Below, piece after piece: positions 1-5,170 of a stretch of 5,240 nucleotides of DNA (its first letter is position 1; each line of letters begins with the position of its first letter). Made by a program: the position numbers and the translations under genes. Under the pieces are notes generated by a model. It made no database searches. It had not been told where the DNA came from and worked only from the letters and a program-made list of their open reading frames with translations. Source of the stretch: Methanomethylovorans sp. PtaU1.Bin073 (GTDB lineage: Archaea; Halobacteriota; Methanosarcinia; Methanosarcinales; Methanosarcinaceae); assembly GCA_002067265.1 (NCBI GenBank), contig MVQW01000187.1, forward strand, positions 1 to 5,240, read 5' to 3'.

Positions 1-89
1 CTCTCGTTCTAGAAATATCAAATGATGACCTTAGCTTTCTTTACAATGGGCAATGTCTGTTAAAATTGAATATTAAGAGTATCCTATAG
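1..89 (+). CDS. C-terminal end of a probable Brix-domain (Imp4-like) ribosome biogenesis protein (5' truncated)
   Basis: The frame starting at base 3 is open from the window edge and reads 28 residues to a TAG at 87-89. The tail contains SNDDLSFLYNGQCLLKLNIK, which resembles the closing strands of archaeal Brix-domain proteins (a pattern of the type 'DDxxF..(S/N)GxxLxxLxI'). Brix/Imp4-like proteins act in pre-rRNA processing and ribosome assembly. Position supports the call: in many euryarchaea a Brix gene lies directly before the KEOPS Pcc1 and prefoldin beta genes, as here. The stop is only 15 bp before the Pcc1 start, so the two are probably cotranscribed. Only the last part is visible, so the identification rests on a short similarity remembered from the family plus synteny. 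Confidence 0.6.
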   Translation, partial: LVLEISNDDLSFLYNGQCLLKLNIKSIL

Positions 90-104
90 ATAGTAGATGA
101 TCCA

Positions 105-344
105 ATGGAAGCAACTGCAGAATCAGTCTTTGAAACGGATAAAGCGCCTCTCATATACAGAGCCTTGCTGCCTGAGATAGAAACTACGGTCACTGAAAGA
201 TCAGAGATATGCTTACAAGCATTTAAATACAGGCTTATTTTGAAAGTGATTGCAACAGATCTTGTGTCCTTGCGTTCTACAATGAACACTTGGTTACGCC
301 TGATACAAGTGGCTTACGAAGTGCTGGAACAAACTAGCACATAA
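105..344 (+). CDS. pcc1: KEOPS complex subunit Pcc1
   Basis: Pcc1 is the small dimerising subunit of KEOPS, which works with Kae1, Bud32 and Cgi121 in the cytoplasm to put the threonylcarbamoyl group on A37 of ANN-decoding tRNAs (t6A). The product is 79 residues, the usual archaeal size. An N-terminal strand (residues 3-10) leads into a helix with YRALLPEIE (18-26), a conserved RS pair (32-33), a strand pair around 44-50, and the diagnostic C-terminal helix with DLVSLRSTMNTWLRL (52-66) followed by VAYEV (69-73). The S-L-R-x-x-x-N-T-W pattern is typical of archaeal Pcc1. The ATG at 105 is chosen because no in-frame start lies between it and the preceding stop at 87-89; TGATCC just upstream (98-103) could pair with the 16S rRNA tail, though the spacing is very short. 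It follows the Brix gene by 15 bp, consistent with an operon of RNA and translation genes. Confidence 0.9.
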   Translation: MEATAESVFETDKAPLIYRALLPEIETTVTERSEICLQAFKYRLILKVIATDLVSLRSTMNTWLRLIQVAYEVLEQTST

Positions 345-394
345 TTGCACCCCAACAGAGAAACATTAAAATCACTTAAGGTTAATTCAGATTC

Positions 395-400
395 AGGTGA
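395..400 (+). promoter_or_regulatory. Shine-Dalgarno site of prefoldin beta
   Basis: AGGTGA lies six bases before the ATG at 407 and matches the anti-Shine-Dalgarno end of archaeal 16S rRNA. It fixes the prefoldin start. The remainder of the 62-bp gap (345-394) holds an AT-rich stretch around 364-371 that could be a weak TATA element, but this is not convincing enough to list as a promoter. Confidence 0.8.
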
Positions 401-406
401 AACCAC

Positions 407-760
407 ATGAGTACACAAATACCCCCTCAAGTACAGAACCAGATTGCTCAACTGCAACAGGTTCAACAGCAAGCGCAATCACTTGCTATCCAGAAGTCAC
501 AGATGGAAACATTGCAGAAAGAGTCTGAACTTGCTCTTGAAGAAGTGGAAAAACTCTCGGAAGATGCTGTTATATATAGAACAGTAGGCGATCTGCAGAT
601 AAAGTCAGATAAACAGGAGACTGTTTCCAAACTTAAAGAGAAAATAGAAACGTTATCCTTAAGGCTTCAGTCAATCTCAAGACAGGAAGAACGTATTTCA
701 AAACGTTTTACTCAACTGCAGGAACAACTACAGCAGTCAATGGGTCAGCAGGCACAGTAA
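407..760 (+). CDS. pfdB: Prefoldin subunit beta (GimC beta)
   Basis: Archaeal prefoldin is a cytoplasmic alpha2-beta4 'jellyfish' chaperone that holds unfolded proteins in its coiled-coil tentacles and hands them to the thermosome. This 117-residue product has the beta-subunit plan: a long Gln/Glu-rich N-terminal helix (about 7-50), a central beta hairpin with YRTVGDLQIKSDK (57-69), and a second long helix (about 70-112) that folds back as the coiled coil, ending in a Gln-rich tail. VIYRTVGDLQIK is close to the conserved hairpin of archaeal PfdB. Length agrees with the family (about 115-125). The ATG is supported by AGGTGA six bases upstream. It lies between Pcc1 and the DHH phosphoesterase in the same orientation, with gaps of 62 and 57 bp, so it may be cotranscribed or have its own weak promoter. 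The low-complexity Gln content is normal for this family. Confidence 0.95.
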   Translation: MSTQIPPQVQNQIAQLQQVQQQAQSLAIQKSQMETLQKESELALEEVEKLSEDAVIYRTVGDLQIKSDKQETVSKLKEKIETLSLRLQSISRQEERISKRFTQLQEQLQQSMGQQAQ

Positions 761-765
761 GTGCC
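751..765 (+). terminator. Small hairpin across the pfdB stop codon, possible weak terminator or RNA end
   Basis: GGCAC (751-755) and GTGCC (761-765) form a perfect 5-bp, GC-rich stem around the loop AGTAA, which contains the TAA stop. The following sequence is only moderately T-rich (ctttctgcttt, 769-779), so termination would be partial at best. It could equally be a chance hairpin or mark an mRNA processing end between pfdB and the DHH gene. Confidence 0.25.
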
Positions 766-817
766 CACCTTTCTGCTTTAATGCTCATGCTACTTTAAGT
801 GATGAGTAGAGGTCTTC

Positions 818-1792
818 ATGCAGGTTGATGAAGTCGAATTCTATAACCGCCTTCTGGACTTCAATAAAATTTTATATTTATGTCACCGGAACGCTGATCC
901 AGATGCAGTTAGCAGTGCTTTTGCGCTTGCTGAGGCTCTTGGTGGGACAGTCGGACTTGTAGACGGCTGTAACAAAATGGCAAGTTTACTTATAGACAAA
1001 CTTCAGATAGATGTAATAGACAAGCCGGATCCTTCCGAATATGATATTACTCTGGTGGTTGATACATCCACAAGTTCCCAGCTTAATGATATTAAACTTG
1101 GGAAGTACTGTGTGATAGACCACCATTCTACCACTGCCTTAACAGAGAATGCTGAATTCTATCTGCATCGTAATGCAACATCCACAGCTGAAATCGTATT
1201 TGATATCCTTAAATGTATGGATGCTCCGATCATGAGGCGTACAGCGCTGGGACTGCTTACAGGAATAGTAACAGATACCGGTCATTTTAAGCATGCTACA
1301 ACTGAGACATTCCGCAATGTTGCAGAAATAGTTTCAATCAGCGGCGTAGAATACGCAGATGTGCTGGAAATGATGGCTGCAACCCCTCAAGATATATCCA
1401 TGAGAATAGCAATGCTGAAATGTGCAACCAGAGCAACTATTGAGAGGATAGAGGATTGGCTGGTGGTATGCTCTCATGTTAATTCCTTTGGTGGTGCAGC
1501 ATCCTCTATGTTCCTTAATATTGGTGCAGATGTTGCTTTCATTGGCACTGAAAGAGACGACACCATCCGCGTAAGCGGGCGTGCCAAAAGGGAAGCCGTC
1601 AATGCAGGCGTAAATCTGGGAAAGATCATGGAAGAGATCAGTTCCAGATATGAAGGCACAGGAGGAGGGCATGCAGGAGCTGCCGGCATAGATGTAGTGG
1701 CAGACATGAACGAAGTCCTGAACGAATGTAAGGAGCGCGTCCGGATGATATTGGAAAATAAACCCAATCCATCCATTTGCGAATCCTTCTGA
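818..1792 (+). CDS. DHH/DHHA1 family phosphoesterase (NrnA/RecJ-like, stand-alone)
   Basis: A predicted Mn2+-dependent phosphoesterase of the DHH superfamily, whose members cleave short RNA oligomers, pAp, cyclic dinucleotides or single-stranded nucleic acid. At 324 residues it has the size of NrnA-type enzymes and lacks the extra domains of full RecJ. All metal-site motifs are visible: HRNADPDA (23-30, with H23, D27 and D29), the motif II aspartate in VVDTST (D82), the signature DHH at 101-103, and D153 in GIVTDTGHF. The C-terminal DHHA1 domain has RVSGRA (251-256) and the substrate-binding GGGHAGAAG (282-290). The enzyme therefore looks intact. GAGGT at 809-813 supports the ATG. The gene starts 57 bp after prefoldin beta and 30 bp before the aryl-CoA ligase. 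Its exact substrate cannot be told from sequence: nanoRNase or pAp phosphatase activity is most likely by family, and a role in RNA turnover would fit the upstream RNA genes. Confidence 0.9.
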   Translation: MQVDEVEFYNRLLDFNKILYLCHRNADPDAVSSAFALAEALGGTVGLVDGCNKMASLLIDKLQIDVIDKPDPSEYDITLVVDTSTSSQLNDIKLGKYCVIDHHSTTALTENAEFYLHRNATSTAEIVFDILKCMDAPIMRRTALGLLTGIVTDTGHFKHATTETFRNVAEIVSISGVEYADVLEMMAATPQDISMRIAMLKCATRATIERIEDWLVVCSHVNSFGGAASSMFLNIGADVAFIGTERDDTIRVSGRAKREAVNAGVNLGKIMEEISSRYEGTGGGHAGAAGIDVVADMNEVLNECKERVRMILENKPNPSICESF

Positions 1793-1811
1793 TATTTACA
1801 TTTCATAAACA

Positions 1812-1818
1812 GAGGCGA
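1812..1818 (+). promoter_or_regulatory. Shine-Dalgarno-like site of the aryl-CoA ligase gene
   Basis: GAGGCGA lies four bases before the ATG at 1823 in a 30-bp gap. It differs from the ideal GAGGTGA by one base. The same core, AGGCGA, also precedes the partial gene at the right end of the window (5157-5162). Confidence 0.6.
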
Positions 1819-1822
1819 AGAT

Positions 1823-3127
1823 ATGATCGAATACTGGAATCCTCTTATTGAAAGAATGCCCATTGAGGAACTAAACAAATTACAGGAAGATAAACTGAGA
1901 AATATAGTCAGATATGTCTATCAGCATTCTGAATTTTACAGGAAGAGGTTTGATGAAGCAGGAATAAGACCTGAAGATATCAAAACTCTTGCAGATGTCA
2001 CAAAAATGCCCTTTACATATAAAAAAGATCTTCGTGACACATATCCAACCGGGATGTTCTGCGTACCTAACGAGCAACTTGTACGCTTCCACGTATCTTC
2101 AGGAACAACAGGAAAACCTACAGTAGTGGGTTATACAAAAAATGACATTAATGAATGGGCAATATCACTTGCTAGAGCCATGACGTCTATAGGAGTCGGG
2201 CGGGGAGATATAATTCAGATAAGCTATGGCTATGGCCTGTTCACCGGAGGTCTCGGCCTGCACTATGGTGCTGAAGAAGTGGGATGTACAGTGCTGCCCA
2301 CAAGTTCCGGTAACACGGAAAAACAGATAGATCTAATGCAAGACCTGGGCACCACCACAATAGCATGCACACCATCATATTTCCTCTTCATGACAGAAGT
2401 GGCAAGAAGCATGGGGATTAGTATAAAAGATAATACGAAACTCAAAATAGGCATATTTGGAGCTGAACCATGGTCACAACAGATGCGTGCAAGGATTGAA
2501 GAGATCACAGGCATAAAAGCATACGATGTATTTGGGACCTCAGAACTAAGTGGACCTCTTTTCACAGAATGTACATATCAAGATGGTATCCATATCTGGG
2601 CAGACCAGTTTTTAATAGAGGTAGTTGACCCGAATACCGGGGAATCTTTACCTGATGGAGAGAGAGGAGAACTGGTTATAACAACTCTTGCCAAAGAAGC
2701 ATTACCACTTATAAGATATCGTGTGGGCGACAACACAGTGATTAACAGAGAGCCCTGCAAATGTGGCAGAACACATCCACGCATCATGCGCATACTTGGT
2801 CGTGTGGATGACATGTTGATCATAAGAGGTATCAACGTTTTCCCAGGTCAGATAGAAGCCGTGCTAATGAACATTCCTGAAGTAGGAGAACACTTCCAGA
2901 TCATAGTGGACAGAGTCAATGAACTTGATGTTATGGCCGTGCAGATCGAAATGACAGATGCCGCCTTTAGTGACAAGGTAAATGATATTATTAAGCTTGA
3001 AGAGAAAGTGGCTTCAGCTTTGCATAAAGTATTGAACCTTGCCGTTAAGGTAGAGCTTGTGGAACATGGAAGTCTTCCAAGGTCCATGGGAAAATCCAAG
3101 AAGGTCATAGACAACAGGAAATTATAA
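1823..3127 (+). CDS. paaK: Phenylacetate-CoA ligase family protein (PaaK-like aryl-CoA ligase; F390 synthetase-like)
   Basis: A cytoplasmic ANL-superfamily enzyme that adenylates a carboxylic acid with ATP and normally transfers it to CoA. The 434-residue length is that of PaaK. Motifs run in order: P-loop SSGTTGKP (92-99), IFGAEPWS (211-218), DVFGTSE (235-241), IRYRVGD (297-303) with the ribose-binding aspartate D303, the hinge region GRVDDMLIIRG (326-336), and the C-terminal LPRSMGKSKKVIDNR (418-432), where K424 is the expected catalytic lysine. C250, H257, C312 and C314 (in CKCGR) could bind zinc, as in other PaaK-like proteins; this is inferred. In methanogens such enzymes are linked to aryl-acid salvage through indolepyruvate ferredoxin oxidoreductase, or are annotated as coenzyme F390 synthetase (AMP transfer to F420). 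Sequence alone does not decide between these. The tandem ACT gene 43 bp downstream favours the amino-acid-related role. No iorAB genes are present in the window. Confidence 0.92.
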   Translation: MIEYWNPLIERMPIEELNKLQEDKLRNIVRYVYQHSEFYRKRFDEAGIRPEDIKTLADVTKMPFTYKKDLRDTYPTGMFCVPNEQLVRFHVSSGTTGKPTVVGYTKNDINEWAISLARAMTSIGVGRGDIIQISYGYGLFTGGLGLHYGAEEVGCTVLPTSSGNTEKQIDLMQDLGTTTIACTPSYFLFMTEVARSMGISIKDNTKLKIGIFGAEPWSQQMRARIEEITGIKAYDVFGTSELSGPLFTECTYQDGIHIWADQFLIEVVDPNTGESLPDGERGELVITTLAKEALPLIRYRVGDNTVINREPCKCGRTHPRIMRILGRVDDMLIIRGINVFPGQIEAVLMNIPEVGEHFQIIVDRVNELDVMAVQIEMTDAAFSDKVNDIIKLEEKVASALHKVLNLAVKVELVEHGSLPRSMGKSKKVIDNRKL

Positions 3128-3170
3128 CAACTGATACTGCATAACATAATTGAGAAAAGACGGTGGTCCT

Positions 3171-3608
3171 ATGGAAAATAAGATAATAAAACAGATCTCA
3201 TTGTTTTCAGAGAACAAGCCAGGGAAGCTTGCAAACATCGCTGATAAGTTTAGGGATGCAGGAGTGAACATTCGGGCTTTCACCATAGCTGAAGCAGGCG
3301 ACTTCGGGATCATAAGAATGGTCGTGGACAAGCCTGATCTGGCTCATGAAGTATTACATGAGGCAGGTTTTACAGTCTCAGAGACAAATGTACTTGGCGT
3401 ACAGATGGAAGATGTGCCCGGAGGGCTGGCTAAGATAGCTGACTTGTTGGGAAAGGAAAATATCAATATTGATTATGCCTATGCTTTTGTCACAAAGACG
3501 GAAAAAGCTCTTCTTATCCTGAGGGTCAACGATATAAAGGGTGCTATTATTATTCTGGAAAAAAATGGCATCACACTGATAGATATGAAAGACATACAGG
3601 ATATTTGA
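3171..3608 (+). CDS. Tandem ACT-domain protein, probable amino-acid sensor
   Basis: A 145-residue soluble protein made of two ACT domains and nothing else. ACT domains bind small ligands, mostly amino acids, at dimer interfaces. The first repeat has the loop-helix ENKPGKLANIADKF (14-27) followed by GVNIRAF (31-37); the second repeats it as EDVPGGLAKIADLL (80-93) followed by NINIDYAYAF (97-106). The PG after the first strand and the [VI]NI after the helix are the family's ligand-loop marks. The ATG at 3171 is preferred because GGTGG at 3162-3166 lies four bases upstream; a TTG at 3150 in the same frame would add seven non-conserved residues and has no ribosome binding site. This kind of protein is often found beside PaaK-like ligases, and here it follows one by 43 bp. 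It probably senses an amino acid related to the ligase substrate, but the ligand and target are unknown. Confidence 0.88.
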   Translation: MENKIIKQISLFSENKPGKLANIADKFRDAGVNIRAFTIAEAGDFGIIRMVVDKPDLAHEVLHEAGFTVSETNVLGVQMEDVPGGLAKIADLLGKENINIDYAYAFVTKTEKALLILRVNDIKGAIIILEKNGITLIDMKDIQDI

Positions 3609-3650
3609 ATATATCCTAATCTTTTTTAATGTTGCTTCTTTTGTCGTTTT
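3598..3650 (+). terminator. Stem-loop plus T-rich tract ending the ligase-ACT unit
   Basis: AGGATAT (3598-3604) and ATATCCT (3611-3617) form a perfect 7-bp stem with a six-base loop that includes the TGA stop of the ACT gene. Four bases later comes TTTTTT (3622-3627), followed by more T runs (3637-3642 and 3647-3650). Archaeal RNA polymerase terminates mainly on U-rich tracts, so the T runs are the stronger evidence and the AT-rich hairpin may be accessory. It separates this unit from the DUF2103 unit. Confidence 0.6.
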
Positions 3651-3667
3651 AACTGAAACCACTATGG

Positions 3668-3675
3668 TTTTATAG
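3668..3675 (+). promoter_or_regulatory. TATA-like box for the DUF2103-marker 12 unit
   Basis: TTTTATAG in the 89-bp gap after the terminator is the best TATA match there. Archaeal transcription starts about 25-27 bp downstream of the box centre, which places the start near 3697-3698, at the ATG of the DUF2103 gene. No Shine-Dalgarno site is seen before that ATG, which agrees with a leaderless or nearly leaderless mRNA. No clear BRE is seen directly upstream. Confidence 0.4.
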
Positions 3676-3697
3676 GACCTATTCGAATCTCCATGAG

Positions 3698-4054
3698 ATG
3701 AAAGAGGACATCAGACAGTGTTCTACGGTTGCACAGCCCCGTAATAAGATTGGGGGCTCCCATACAACAATAATTGGCGGCAGGCACGGTAAAAAACTTG
3801 TGCAGCTTATAAGCCAGCACAAAGAAGTGAAAAAAATAGTGCCTTCTGTAATTACTGTAAGAGGTAAAAGCAACCCTGGTGGCCTCATAATCGGCAAAGT
3901 ATTGCGTCCGGATGATAGGGGTAATCTAAGATTGCTGTTATCCCATGGTACATCTTCCCAGGAATTGAGGATCGTCACGACTGTGGGAGATGTGCAAAAC
4001 GGAGAGCGCATAATGAATGAGTTGAACCAGATTATAACGGAACACACTAATTAA
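3698..4054 (+). CDS. DUF2103 family protein (predicted metal-binding, function unknown)
   Basis: A 118-residue cytoplasmic protein of a family found mainly in euryarchaea, annotated as predicted metal-binding without a known reaction. Conserved-looking features are GGSHTTIIGGRHGKKL (19-34) with H22 and H30, IVPSVITVRGKS (47-58), KVLRPDDRGNLRLLLSHGTS (67-86) with H83, and the strand ELRIVTTVGD (89-98). H22, H30, H83 and C8 are possible metal ligands; this is inference, and C8 lies in the poorly conserved N-terminus. The ATG at 3698 is the only reasonable start: the frame is closed by a TAA at 3650-3652 and no other ATG or GTG lies upstream in frame. There is no clear ribosome binding site, unlike most other genes here. 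It follows a terminator and a TATA-like box, and is followed 16 bp later by marker 12, so the two probably form one operon. Confidence 0.82.
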   Translation: MKEDIRQCSTVAQPRNKIGGSHTTIIGGRHGKKLVQLISQHKEVKKIVPSVITVRGKSNPGGLIIGKVLRPDDRGNLRLLLSHGTSSQELRIVTTVGDVQNGERIMNELNQIITEHTN

Positions 4055-4070
4055 CGGAGTCCGGGTAAAA

Positions 4071-5063
4071 ATGATCTATGTAGGAGTGGACCATGGCACG
4101 ACTGCAATGCGATTTGCAGCATTATTCGAAGGAACAAATGAACCTGCAAAATTGGAAATACTACGTACTGATGCAGCGGCCATGTCCGGCGAACAGATCA
4201 TAAGTGCTCTTGAAAATGAATTAGGAGTCAGCAGAAAGGATATCGTCCTCATTGCAGTTACCTACTCTATGGGTGATGGGATCACTGCCATTGAGGATAT
4301 ACGAACCGTAAAGCACAGAGGCGTGCAAAGCATTGAGGGTGCTGGCCAAAAGACCGGAGGCGGATCAAAGGTCTTTGATGCTATACAAAACTCTGGCATA
4401 TCCGCAGTAGTGATACCAGGCATTCATGAAGAAAGTGCTACAGATTCCCGGATGAATATTTTTTCTCATTCAACCAGCCCTGAAAAGATAGGTATTGCAT
4501 ATCATGCCTTTTGTAAAGGATTTCGGGATTTCGTGCTTTCCGACATTAGTTCAAATACAGTGACCCTGGGAGTGGCATGTGGACGGATAATCGGAGCTAT
4601 AGATGCTTGCATATTTGCTCCCGGACTGCGTCATGGACCGTTGGATGTACGGTCTATTCGAGAAGTAGACCAGGGAAAGAGAAGTGCCAATGATGCATTT
4701 ACAAATACGGGTGTGCTCAGAAGAGCAGGCTATGCTGACCGCTATGAATTAATTGAGGCTGCTGAAAGGAAAGAACCGCAGGCCTTACTGGCACTTGACA
4801 CTCTGGCACTGTTTGCTGCCATGGAGATCGCCAGCATACAAGTTTTGTTAAAGGATTATAACGTACATGGAGACGTATTCATTGAAGGCTCAGTAGCAGA
4901 AATACCCTATGTTGTTGAAAAGATAGAACATCATCTTGGTGTAAAGAGCCATGTACTTGACAGGTGGAGTGCTGCCATTGGCTGTGCGGAAATGGCAAGG
5001 GATATTTCTAAAGGTGCAAAGGAAATACTTGGCCTTGAAGTGAAATTCAGAAAGACCACATAA
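4071..5063 (+). CDS. Methanogenesis marker 12 protein (ASKHA-fold, DUF1464-like)
   Basis: A 330-residue member of the methanogenesis marker 12 family, whose genes track with methanogens and relatives; no reaction is established. The layout is that of the acetate-and-sugar-kinase/Hsp70/actin fold: a phosphate-1-type loop VGVDHGTT (4-11) with D7, MGDGITAIED (67-76), a second glycine-rich strand-turn VTLGVACGRIIGAIDA (164-179), the family-specific APGLRHGPLDVRSIREVD (183-200), and an adenosine-type motif GDVFIEGSVAE (267-277). These suggest ATP binding and perhaps phosphotransfer to a carboxylate or protein, as in acetate/butyrate kinases, but the substrate cannot be inferred. There is no signal peptide or membrane segment, so it should be cytoplasmic. 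The ATG at 4071 gives the expected beta strand at once and is preceded by GGAG (4056-4059) and GGGT (4064-4067). The 16-bp spacing to DUF2103 implies cotranscription. Confidence 0.88.
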   Translation: MIYVGVDHGTTAMRFAALFEGTNEPAKLEILRTDAAAMSGEQIISALENELGVSRKDIVLIAVTYSMGDGITAIEDIRTVKHRGVQSIEGAGQKTGGGSKVFDAIQNSGISAVVIPGIHEESATDSRMNIFSHSTSPEKIGIAYHAFCKGFRDFVLSDISSNTVTLGVACGRIIGAIDACIFAPGLRHGPLDVRSIREVDQGKRSANDAFTNTGVLRRAGYADRYELIEAAERKEPQALLALDTLALFAAMEIASIQVLLKDYNVHGDVFIEGSVAEIPYVVEKIEHHLGVKSHVLDRWSAAIGCAEMARDISKGAKEILGLEVKFRKTT

Positions 5064-5083
5064 ATAAAGTTCAAAATAGATGG

Positions 5084-5123
5084 TTAATGCTGTACTAAAA
5101 GAAAAAACATATATACAGCATAA
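5084..5123. repeat. Imperfect inverted repeat around the TATA element upstream of the last gene
   Basis: ATGCTGTA (5087-5094) and its exact reverse complement TACAGCAT (5114-5121) are separated by 19 bases. Allowing one unpaired A at 5086, two more pairs (TT at 5084-5085 with AA at 5122-5123) extend the arms to ten base pairs. The TATA box lies in the spacer and touches the right arm. It may be an operator for a dimeric regulator, a hairpin at the 3' end of the marker 12 mRNA, or chance. Confidence 0.4.
5102..5115 (+). promoter_or_regulatory. Archaeal promoter (A-rich BRE-like stretch plus TATA box)
   Basis: CATATATA (5108-5115) directly follows a run of six A residues (5102-5107) that could serve as the BRE. 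Start of transcription is expected near 5137-5139, giving a leader of about 32 bases before the ATG at 5171. This is the clearest promoter in the window and lies in its longest gene-free gap (5064-5170). Confidence 0.55.
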
Positions 5124-5170
5124 TACTAGGAACAAATCCCAATACAGAGTAGAAAAAGGCGATTACAAAA

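Noticed and set aside
41..289. Minus-strand open frame opposite Pcc1
   Set aside because: Pcc1 on the plus strand has clear family motifs and fits the gene order; the antisense frame has none.
364..371. AT-rich CATTAAAA as a TATA box for prefoldin beta
   Set aside because: It is a weak match, would start the RNA right at the Shine-Dalgarno site, and read-through from Pcc1 over 62 bp is just as likely.
1334..1878. Two overlapping minus-strand open frames opposite the DHH phosphoesterase
   Set aside because: Both are antisense to a gene with every catalytic motif intact, have no promoter or ribosome binding site of note, and resemble no protein family.
3150..3170. A seven-codon N-terminal extension of the ACT protein starting at TTG 3150
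   Set aside because: TTG is a rare start, no ribosome binding site precedes it, and the ribosome binding site GGTGG (3162-3166) lies inside the extension just before ATG 3171, where the ACT fold begins.
3679..4047. Minus-strand open frame of 122 codons covering the DUF2103 gene
   Set aside because: It lies almost wholly opposite a conserved coding gene, shows no recognisable domain, and has a composition expected of the complement of real coding sequence.
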